The notes under the pieces were generated by a model, which was given only the letters and a program-made list of their open reading frames with translations, did no database searches and was not told the DNA's origin. A stretch of 64,000 nucleotides of DNA from Anastrepha obliqua (Eukaryota > Arthropoda > Insecta > Diptera > Tephritidae), in assembly GCF_027943255.1 (NCBI RefSeq), contig NC_072894.1, positions 60,577,601 through 60,641,600 of the forward strand, given 5' to 3'. Position 1 is the stretch's first letter, and each line of letters starts with the position of its first letter. Positions 56,391 through 64,000 of this stretch are shown here, one piece after another. The position numbers and the translations under genes are program-made.

Positions 56391-56855
56391 AGAAAATAAT
56401 GGATTTCTTTTTCCACAAACTATTGTAATATGAATCGAAAATTCAAACTTTGGGCAAATTAAAAAAAAAAACAATCAACAAATCTTCATCGAGTTTCAAA
56501 TTATTTAATCAGAATTTTTAGAATATGCAGTTTTATAGGCCATTGGTTTTTGATACCATAAAATTCAAGTTTGAAGTGGCTAAAAAATTGCGTCGAATTT
56601 TGTCATTTTTTTTTTTTTTTTGTTTGTTTATTTTTTGTTTTTTGTTTCGATGGCCTTGCACATTTTTTTCATAAATGAATACTCGAAAATGTTTTATATA
56701 CAAGAAAACACCCATATCTTTTGTTTCTGACTCCCAGACTATTGCAGTATTTTTCAGGCTAAACTGATAGCAAATATTGCACATTGTGATGCGAATCCGG
56801 GAAATGATATATACATTTTCACTTACAGCCAGGCGGTTAGAAAATTCCTAACACA
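56391..56855. other. No gene seen
   Basis: AT-rich sequence with a poly-T run at about 56607-56621 and a TTTTTTGTTTTTTGTTT tract. Confidence 0.4.
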
Positions 56856-56859
56856 GCAG

Positions 56860-57440
56860 TCAATAACCTTCAAAGTAGCAATAAAATGCTTCACATCTCT
56901 TAAAGAGATCATTTCATCTAAATGTAACCTGGGTTCCAGACAACAATCTGACAACGGGGAGAATCAGAGAACCGATGAACTAGCGAGACATTTCCTAACG
57001 AGAATATAGAAAAGAACTTCTACAAACATGTAAGCTAAATTCTTTTTTTTTTTTGAAAAATTTTTAAGAGTGCCGAATGAAAGATGTAGTGACGAACCCA
57101 CCTACAGAACAATTGTGGCAGACTCTCAGTGCTAAACATACAGCATTCTTGCTAAGACAAAGAGAGCCTAGCTTTAGCACACGGATTTCCATAACTCCTT
57201 TAAGCGGACGTATAACATTAAGACACATAACTTCTGTAGAATTTGTCTAAACGAAGAATCCACATATAGATTCACCATTCTAGGCAGACAGCTCATCAAT
57301 GAATTGGAAGATCTGAGTACTGGGGAAATCAGGGATCTTCTAAGATTTTGAAATGTTCCCATAGTTTTTTTTTTGTTTTGAAGATCAGGAAAAGTTCCCC
57401 AAGCATTATCACAATGGGATGTGATCCTGACCTGAATGTG
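56860..57440 (+). pseudogene. LINE RNase H end and C-terminal domain fragment
   Basis: Plus frames give 'AIKCFTSLKEIISSKCNLGS' (RNase H region) and 'NGENQRTDELARHFLTRI', the 'GNExADELAR' motif with its Asp. After damage come 'YNIKTHNFCRICLNEESTYR' and 'INELEDLSTGEIRDLLRF', which form the zinc-finger-like tail and final helix. A TAACCTAACCTAAAC motif at about 57448-57462, common at the 3' ends of such LINEs, may mark the end. Stops and frameshifts occur. Confidence 0.7.
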
Positions 57441-57752
57441 TACCCTAACCTAACCTAAACACCCACCACTTTATTATTCCAAAATTTAGTAGGCCTGCAT
57501 ACTCTGCATACTCGAAATTTGTATAGAAATTTTTGTAACTTTCTATTTTTCTTTTTCTAATTTTCTTAATTTTTCTAGAATTAAAAAGTTTGAAATTTCG
57601 ATGAAAATTTGTTGAGTTTTTCTCTAACTTTTACAATGTTTTAAACTACAGTTTCTGTTAATTTTTCATAATTTTTTTTTGTTTTTTTAATTACATAAAA
57701 AACAAATTGTGAAAACTCTATATAACTCTAACTATAAATTCTGTGCTATATA
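57441..57752. other. AT-rich flank, no gene seen
   Basis: Ends in a TATATA-type tract that includes one copy of the 12-bp duplication bordering the SINE (57741-57752). Confidence 0.4.
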
Positions 57753-57827
57753 CATATGTATATAATATATTATATATATATAATTGGCGCTTACACGGTT
57801 TTTGGGTGTTAGGTCGAGCTCCTCCTC
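57753..57827 (-). repeat. 5'-truncated SINE S1 with 12-bp target duplication
   Basis: CTGTGCTATATA occurs at 57741-57752 and 57828-57839. Between them lies an AT tail (TATATATATAATTGGCGC on the plus strand) followed by 'TTACACGGTTTTTGGGTGTT' and 'AGGTCGAGCTCCTCCTC'. These are the last ~50 bp of the SINE. The (TA)n-type tail sits at the SINE 3' end, as expected. Confidence 0.8.
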
Positions 57828-57839
57828 CTGTGCTATATA

Positions 57840-59320
57840 ACTAATTATCAAACACACTGCATGTAGTGAAAAATATTTCAAGCTGTAGAGTTACACCAAC
57901 AAGCAAACAAAAATACGAGGTGTGGCTTCTAAAGAATGAAGCTTACACTACTATAGATGATGTATATATGCATCAGACGCCAGGAAACGTCAGCTGTTTG
58001 AAATCTGCAAAGAATAAGATTTGTGGCCATTGAAAAAGGGAGAAAGAGCACGACAGATGAAGACTTTTATCACTCTTTCTAGCATTAAAAGTTTCGCATA
58101 AAGCGTTGTGGGAATTGAAATAGGATGTGCATTGAAGGAGATGATCGGTAAATATGTATGAGATCAAAATAAAATGTATTACAACATCAATCTTCTTGTT
58201 AGCCAATAGCCAACCAATAGCCACACCAACAAATAACAATTGGAAGAAGGTAAATGGAGGAACGTAGCTACAGAAGCTATGCTCTGACAAAGACTGGATC
58301 TTAATGGTGAGTAATAGTTCATAGCTATACCAAAAATCCAATGAACGCCAACTAAATATTTGGGCGAATAAGAGATTACGCATTAGGGCGTGTGAGTTAT
58401 AATTACTTTTATTAATTGAAAAAATCATATGTGGTATTTTATATGAAATTTAACATAGTTCAAATGTCTACTACAGTTTCGAGCGAAGGCACAACCTATA
58501 TATGTATATATTTTAATTACATTTTAGCTAGGTAGACTGATCTCTACGGGCTGTAGTCGATTTAAGCTGAAAATTTCAACTGTAATTCTTATCTCCTACA
58601 TCAAAACTTCTCAGCATTTGGTACGCGAACCACCGATGCACTACGAAAATGTCCATTGATTGAGAAGAGATAGAGTTATAACGAATAGCATGATTAGAAG
58701 TCTTCAATGGATCAAAGTAGTTTCAGTTCTGAACATTTCAAAAATAGTTTTGAAGACTACCTTATGAATATGTTCATGCTTTTGTACCAAGATATTGATC
58801 ATTATCGTTTTGGCTCTCAACATTTTCACGGCGGAGCTGGAGCTGATTTGTTACAAATAGCGAATAAAATAATTGAGTTCATAAAGATCAGTTGGAGGTT
58901 TAATATTAAGTAAAGTTAATTAAAGTTTTTTATTTTAAAAAATATATTTGGATTTTTTAATCCTTTTAGTTAAAATAGGGCACAAAAATTTACATGCAAT
59001 TGGAATCGTTGCGATAGCGGCGAAATATTAGCAAGCCCCTGCATGTTAGTAATAGGATGTCACAATTATCTGATTTCCATACTAAAAATTATTCCAGTAA
59101 AGGAATACTTCGATACCTTAAGATACACCAACACCCGATTTGCCGCACTGAAAGTAGTCGTTCGAGAGTCTTTAAATTAGCGAAGTATACCAATAGCAAT
59201 TCGAAAAAGAAAATGGAGATTCCCAACTCCTAAATATTCCTTCGGTTGACGAAATGGTGCATAAATACTTTGTTAATTGTTCGGATAGATGAACCCACAA
59301 GTACATATGTATGTGTTACC
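57840..59320. other. Mostly unassigned; one possible transposon end and one unknown ORF
   Basis: TACGAGGTGTGGCTTCTAAAG at 57914 resembles a mariner-type end without a partner. A 151-codon minus ORF (57973-58428) is hydrophobic but has no motif and probably reflects composition. Confidence 0.3.
58707..58913 (+). CDS. Unidentified 68-residue ORF
   Basis: The ORF starts at ATG in context CTTCAATGGAT and reads 'MDQSSFSSEHFKNSFEDYLM', 'NMFMLLYQDIDHYRFGSQHF' and 'HGGAGADLLQIANKIIEFIK', then 'ISWRFNIK'. Composition is protein-like and amphipathic near the end. I cannot place it in a family. It may be a remnant of a transposon protein or a host exon. No splice site is obvious at its ends. Confidence 0.2.
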   Translation: MDQSSFSSEHFKNSFEDYLMNMFMLLYQDIDHYRFGSQHFHGGAGADLLQIANKIIEFIKISWRFNIK

Positions 59321-59324
59321 TCCG

Positions 59325-59505
59325 AATAGCAGCTATTTATTTTTTTTTTGCAAGAAGCTTTTTCACGACTGAAATACACTCGTAGATTTGCCATTGCCTT
59401 CCAAGGGACGACCGATATTAGAAATCAACTTTTCTATATTTTAGTGTTTCATGCCCGCAGAGGATTTCCAACGCGGACATTGCCGATTGGTAACCATGCA
59501 CAAAC
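59325..59505 (-). repeat. SINE family S1 copy with decayed tRNA-like head
   Basis: 'AAGAAGCTTTTTCACGACTG' and the AAATACACTCGTAGATTTGC block match the body, as does 'TTGCCTTCCAAGGGACGACC'. To the right, 'TTAGTGTTTCATGCCCGCAG' and 'CCGATTGGTAACCATGCACA' match the head region seen at 34440-34525, with many changes. Confidence 0.7.
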
Positions 59506-60888
59506 CTTAGACTCTTCAATACTATAGCTCTTCTGTACCCTCTATTTTATCCAATCAGAAATATCACGCCGGATTTCAGAATTAAGTTTTTTGGCTTGTA
59601 GCTCACGCCAATTGCGAACTCTCTGGTATGAAGAAGAGATTGTTTAAAGGTATTTGAGTTTTAATATGAAAAATTTGCATGCGCCAAATTTGCATATATA
59701 ATAACAAACAAACAATACTTTTACTTTCATTTAATTGTCTGCACTTTCATAGGCATTTTAGCTTAAAATGCGCGTTCTTCTCGCTTCATCCGAAAAACAT
59801 GGCTTTAGAAGGTTTCGTAGAATTATTAATTTCGAAACTATTTCCAATTTTTGGTTAGTAATTCGCAATCGAAATGCAATAATTACTGTTTATTAAGTTT
59901 TTTAGCCAGTGACCTTTACGCATATAATAAAATGATGCACGGTTCAATTTCCTACGTTAACAATTGCCACAATTTCTTGTTAATTATTTATGCACATATA
60001 AATGTGCATATGAATAGATATATTTACATGGATGAATTTATTTGTTTATATGAATAAATGTGTGCATGTATGAATGTACGTTCAATGGCTTGTGTTTCCT
60101 TGCACACTCCATGGTATTAAAAATAATTGTTTGACGGTGCATAACAAATAGAAGACTGAAAACTAAATAAGACATACAAATAGTAAATTGGCGAAAATTG
60201 AAAGTGGGTTAGTAAAACATTAAATACAAAGCATTTATAAGGCGCTCCGACTGTATTGTATACTTGAATGTACATTTGTACGTATTGTACGTGCATACAT
60301 ACACACACATACATATGTAAAAGTGGCCTATTGTGTCTATTGATATGTGATCACAGTCACATTTTATGTATTTTGCTCTCATATGCTCGTCGACTCTATT
60401 TTCACGGAATTAAAAGAGTTTTTTTCATTTCCTTAGTCCACTCCCTTATTTTGTTTGCCATTCTTTAAATTTACCGCTACACAACTGATGTTTCAACATG
60501 AAACATTGAATTTCTCGTTAAGTAGTTCACAATAGTGATATTTGATTCGTCAATTTTGTAGGCTGGTAGCGGATTTCATTTTACATTCGTCAACATTAAA
60601 TTAAACTATTTCATGTTTTTTCTCATATAAATTTAATGCAAAACAAAAACTATATATGTACATATGTGCATTAGAGCGATCTAATTTCTTTTTTTTTTTT
60701 TTTGATAACATTCCTAGCAGATTCGGATTTTGCATGTATTATAATTCTACGAAAGAAAATCCCCTAGAGCATAGTAGTTATAAACTCAATTGTATGTCCC
60801 CCAAATTAAAAGAAGCGATTTTTATTTAATATGAAGTTGAAATTGAAATTTGAAAAGTCGAGCCAAGAAGCACAGAGAGATTTGGTAA
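59506..60888. other. AT-rich with ATGTATG-type repeats, no gene seen
   Basis: ATATGAATAGATATATTTAC and TACATACACACACATACATA-type runs occur near 60000-60070 and 60290-60320. A poly-T run lies at about 60686-60702. Confidence 0.4.
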
Positions 60889-60891
60889 CTC

Positions 60892-61490
60892 CTAAAATAC
60901 CCAGGCTAAAAAGTCCATTGTATTTAAAGCTCTAGAAAGTGAAAGGGTGTATATCCAAGGAGGAAAGGAGAGAATAAACAAATATGATAGAATAGAACGA
61001 TAGAAGTCCAGTTTGAGAGAACGAATATTACTCATTCTTAAGACATCAGAACCCGAAATTCGTAGCCTTGTACTAGCAAAGACAGGACACTCAGAGAGAA
61101 AATTCTTAGTGTTATCCGCCTCTTCTAAGCTGCTTGTCTTGCTTGTACAGGTACTCAATGATCCCGATGGTGGTTATATGTTGGCCCCATGGTTTGTGTC
61201 CTGTGCTAATACCGATCATCGAGCAAATGTCTTTTTGCCTAAGTTTTAGAAAAACGCTCGATACTTTTTTGTTTGTGCCTGTCACAAAACACTTTCCAGT
61301 TCTGCAGTATTCTAGACCGGACCATCGCTCTTTATGTAAATTGTATACATAATTGCTGACCCACTTCTTCAGTCCTGCAGAAGTAATTCCGATTATTGGT
61401 TCTGGACCCTAGGGGGTAACCGCTGATCCACAGTTGGTCAATTCATCGTCAGTTGCATTCCCTTGAACACCGCAGTATCCCAGAATCTAT
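60892..61490 (-). pseudogene. LINE RNase H end and C-terminal domain fragment
   Basis: The minus strand, in patched frames, begins near 61480 with 'GYCGVQGNATDDELTNCGSA' (the GHxGIxGNxxADELA motif). It continues 'GPEPIIGITSAGLKKWVSNY', 'HKERWSGLEYCRTGKC', 'SVFLKLRQKDICSMIGISTG' and 'HKPWGQHITTIGI', then 'ADNTKNFLSECPVFASTRLR'. This is the order found after the RNase H domain in I/LOA/jockey-like LINEs. The 88-codon ORF 60892-61158 is its last open stretch. Frameshifts abolish function. Confidence 0.75.
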
Positions 61491-61497
61491 ATAAGTA

Positions 61498-61637
61498 TCG
61501 GGTGTTGTATGTCGGTTACCATATTCAAAAAAAAGAAGCAAAATGACATGAAATTATCTAGCAGATTATGATAAAAAATGCACTCCAACAATATTTCTGT
61601 CTCATATTATCATTTTAAGTTTTTAAAACACGCCCGA
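61498..61637 (+). mobile_element. 140-bp MITE related to the 15488-16513 element
   Basis: The ends are TCGGGTGTT (left) and AACACGCCCGA (right), with TA at 61496-61497 and 61638-61639. Its reverse complement aligns with the left end of the 15488 element: 'CTTAAAATGATAATATGAGA' against 'CTTAAAATGGTAACACAAAA', then 'AATATTGTTGGAGTGC' against 'AATATTGTTGGAATGC', and 'TAGATAATTTCAT' against 'TAGACAATTTCAT'. It contains only end sequence with no coding remnant. Confidence 0.8.
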
Positions 61638-61689
61638 TAGATGGAATGACTCACATATAAATGCAAATTAAAAAAAATAAATAAATAAT

Positions 61690-61853
61690 TGCAGCGCACA
61701 CATCTGTTAGGTGATTGGCCGAACTCCTTCTCCTATTTGTGGCGTTCGTCTTGATGTTGTTCCACAAATGGAGGGACCTACAGTTTTAAGCCGATTCCGA
61801 AAGGCAAATGGTTATTTATGAGGAGCTTCTTCTTGGCAGAAATACAATCACTT
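61690..61853 (-). repeat. SINE family S1, 5'-truncated
   Basis: A tail-like AAATAAATAAATAATTG precedes 'GCACACATCTGTTAGGTGAT'. The 'TGGCCGAACTCCTTCTCC' block, 'GATGTTGTTCCACAAATGG', 'AGCCGATTCCGAAAGGCAAA' and 'CTTGGCAGAAATACAA' follow. It stops before the central block and head. Confidence 0.75.
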
Positions 61854-63028
61854 ACTTTATGATAAATAATTTGTTACTAATTTATTTTGCAACCACAAGT
61901 TTTGGCAACATATAATCATAAACTATTGCGAAAAGGTGACCAAAAGTTAGAACAGATATTCATTTACTGCTTCAGTGGCTCGGTGTATTAAAAAAGCTTG
62001 TAAATTGTCAAATCGGTTGCAACAGCCATTGTTGTTGCTTCTGCTGCTACTACCGCTGGTGTTGTTGTGCTGCTGTTGTTGCATGTGCAGTGTAGCAGGT
62101 TCATTTCAACCCAAGGCAAGTTCACTTTAATAAAGAAAAAACAAAAGTTGCAATTGCTACAGGTGCATTGAGTCTAGATAATTTGTGGCTAGTTTCATAT
62201 TCTATATACATAGCTATATACGTAAATATTATATGTACATACTCGTATATGTATGTTCGCATACTGTATCGCAGTTTTACGCTACAAAGGCCGTGGTAAC
62301 GTTCAAGTAATATTGAAACTTCGAAATTAACAATTCAAATTTGTTGTTAAATTGCATTTTGTGTTGTTTTTACTGCTGTTGTCGTTGCTGCCATTGCTAC
62401 TGTTGCTCTGGCTACTATTTTCTGGTTATTGATGCAATGAACGATCTTGACCCAGTAGCAGTAGCAGTCTAGTTGCAGCCCCAAAAGTCTGGCGATAAGC
62501 AGCGGCTCTGTTGTGACGGCAAAAAATGCGTGCACATTAAATTGTCGCAAATGCTCACATTAAAATTAGCTCAACTCTGATCCACGGCGGTCGGTCAAAA
62601 TGTATATGGATACTCATATACAAATGTGCTTATATGTATGTACATACATTCGTACATATGTATGTATGTATGTATGCAATTTTTAAATGAATTTCAGTTG
62701 TGAAAATTATGACATTTTCTGTCAGTTATTTGTTCAGTTGTAATTTTCAAGGTGACTTGGAAGCATTTAAATTTTTCATAACTTTTTTGCACATGCTCGT
62801 TTATAGATCTTAATTTTTTATGTGTTTAACTATTAAAGAACTGGTAAAATTAAATTTTAAAAGATTTCAATGTTAATGTGGACAATTTTATTGCTTTATC
62901 GCACTACGCCTAAGAAAGGTAAATATTTTGTGTGGAAACTCTGTGACATATAAATTACAGTGGACATCCAGAATTTTTAATCGAAAATCTCATTTGTCTA
63001 CAAAATTTAGGCAATTTTTATTGCTATG
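61854..63028. other. No gene seen; trinucleotide and ATGTATG repeats
   Basis: Imperfect (GTT/GCT)n stretches occur at 62025-62090 and 62345-62420. A TATGTATGTACATACATTCG-type palindromic run occurs at 62632-62680. The 67-codon minus ORF at 62347-62550 falls in this low-complexity sequence. Confidence 0.4.
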
Positions 63029-63030
63029 TA

Positions 63031-64000
63031 TTGGGAGGTTGAATTAGTTTTAAAGGTTTTTTTCGAAGATTTGGGGCTTTATTGTGAAAAAACGGTACAA
63101 AATATTTTATTTGAAGTATTGGCCATCGCTAGCTACAACTTTCGCCCATCTTTCGGGCAATTTCCGGATGCCGTTTCTCCAAAATTCTGGCCGCTGCTTG
63201 GCTATCCATGACTCAACCCATATTTTGGTAGCCTCGTACGAGGAGAACCGCTGGTCCGCCAAATCGAGACTCATAGGCCGGAACAAATGATAATCGGAGG
63301 GAGCTATGTCTGGACTATACGGCGGGTGGGGTAACACTTCCCAGCCAAGCGTTCCAAGGTATTTTTTGACAGGTTGAGCAACATGCGGCCGAGCGTTGTC
63401 ATGTTGCAAAATAACCTTGTCGTGCCTTTTTACCGTTTCCGGCCGTTTTTCTTTCAATGCCCGGCTTAAGCGCATCAATTGCAGTCGGTAACGATCCACC
63501 GTGATTGTTTCGCCCGGTTGGAGCAGCTCAAAATATACGACGCCGACCTGATCCCACCAAATGCAGAGCATGATTTTCTTGCCGTAAATATTCTGCTTGG
63601 CCGTCGACGTAGATGCGTGGCCGGGCAAACCCCATGTTTTTTTGCGTTTTGGGTTATCGTAGTGGATCCATTTTTCGTCGCCAGTCACCACCCGATGCAA
63701 AAAACCCTTCCGATTTTGTCGCTCGATCAGCAATTCGCACGTAAAAAATCGCCGTTCGACGTCGCGCAGCTTCAACTCGTACGGGACCCAATGTCCTTGC
63801 TTTTGGATCATTCCCATCGCTTTTAGACGCTTGCAAACGGTTGATTTATCAACGCCCAATGATTCAGCAAGCTCTTCTTGGGTTTGGCACGAGTCCTCGT
63901 TTACCAATTCCCCCAATTCCGCGTCCTCGAACTTTTTGGGCTGGCCAAGACGCTCCTTGTCTTCGGTGTGAAAATCACCACTTTTGAATCGTCGAAACCA
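63031..64000 (-). mobile_element. Mariner element, right part truncated by window edge
   Basis: The terminal repeat begins TTGGGAGGTTGAATTAGTTT at 63031, next to TA at 63029-63030. The transposase reading frame runs inward from 63107. Its other terminal repeat lies beyond the window. Confidence 0.8.
63107..64000 (-). CDS. Mariner transposase, open frame running off the window (partial)
   Basis: This frame encodes a DDD transposase that would cut and paste the element at TA sites in the nucleus. It stays open to base 64000. There the minus strand reads 'WFRRFKSGDFHTEDKERLGQ', the first DNA-binding region typical of mariners. It continues with 'EELAESLGVDKSTVCKRLKA' (second helix-turn-helix), 'HWVPYELKLRDVERRFFTCE', 'FLHRVVTGDEKWIHYDNPKR' (first Asp), 'VILQHDNARPHVA' (second Asp) and 'HPPYSPDIAPSDYHLF' (third Asp). 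The last two Asp residues are 34 apart, the classic mariner spacing. The C-terminus is 'KLPERWAKVVASDGQYFK'. At least 298 residues are visible without stop or frameshift, and the first Met is outside the window. The 'WVPYEL' and 'YDNPKRKKTW' motifs suggest a cecropia/mori-type mariner. Confidence 0.9.
   Translation of the reverse strand, partial: WFRRFKSGDFHTEDKERLGQPKKFEDAELGELVNEDSCQTQEELAESLGVDKSTVCKRLKAMGMIQKQGHWVPYELKLRDVERRFFTCELLIERQNRKGFLHRVVTGDEKWIHYDNPKRKKTWGLPGHASTSTAKQNIYGKKIMLCIWWDQVGVVYFELLQPGETITVDRYRLQLMRLSRALKEKRPETVKRHDKVILQHDNARPHVAQPVKKYLGTLGWEVLPHPPYSPDIAPSDYHLFRPMSLDLADQRFSSYEATKIWVESWIAKQRPEFWRNGIRKLPERWAKVVASDGQYFK

Noticed and set aside
57973..58428. 151-codon hydrophobic minus-strand ORF as a membrane protein
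   Set aside because: Its composition follows the AT-rich base content, and no start context, motif or splice structure supports it.
63479..63826. 115-codon plus-strand ORF
   Set aside because: It is antisense to the mariner transposase.
1..64000. LTR retrotransposons, tRNA or rRNA genes, CRISPR arrays
   Set aside because: I looked for direct long terminal repeats, protease or integrase motifs, tRNA A/B-box pairs outside SINEs, and regularly spaced repeats. None was found.

Overview
This window looks like insect nuclear DNA, most likely from a higher fly. It is AT-rich, with long A/T runs, TACATA/CATATGTATG microsatellites, and a dense layer of dead transposons typical of fly genomes (mariner, Tc1, RTE-like and jockey/I-like LINEs, tRNA-derived SINEs). 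The SINE and LINE sequences resemble repeats I associate with tephritid fruit flies. That is an impression from memory, not a search result. There is no operon, no RNA gene, no CRISPR array and no prokaryotic gene structure.

Host coding content is almost nil. The one convincing host exon lies on the minus strand at about 46.9-47.7 kb. It is a 268-codon Ser/Gly/Asn-rich stretch ending at a good splice donor. Its upstream flank (47.7-48.5 kb) looks like 5' leader or promoter sequence. A second region, 12.9-14.5 kb, has the composition of a leader or promoter region but no convincing coding sequence. The rest is intergenic or intronic.

Layout. 0-9 kb: a non-autonomous Tc1/mariner-type element (2566-2987) inside a TATGTTATG-rich tract, then jockey-like and RNase H LINE pieces and a SINE. 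9.6-10.7 kb: a deleted mariner carrying a tiny LINE 3' stub with target-site duplication. 15.5-19 kb: a TCGGGTG-ended DNA transposon with a LINE piece inside, and two other LINE 3' ends. 23-28.4 kb: a SINE, LINE endonuclease and RNase H pieces. 29-30.2 kb: a terminal-inverted-repeat element without a recognisable transposase. 33.9-38 kb: transposase remnant, an inverted SINE pair and two LINE 3' ends. 38.2-41 kb: a second copy of the 2566-2987 family, split by a young 5'-truncated RTE-like LINE with an uninterrupted 697-residue reverse transcriptase ORF. 42-46.3 kb: LINE pieces and a Tc1 element with both ends. 49.7-54.2 kb: two mariner-type elements, a MITE, and a SINE broken by another SINE. 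55.9-56.4 kb: two perfect tandem copies of 270 bp. 57-61.6 kb: LINE and SINE pieces and a 140-bp MITE. 63.0 kb to the right edge: a mariner whose reading frame stays open to the end of the window.

I found no previously undescribed cellular system. The worthwhile observations concern nested insertions that give relative ages, short families recoverable from copies within the window, the perfect tandem duplication, the possibly intact mariner and RTE frames, and the unidentified exon. All family calls come from reading motifs by eye.
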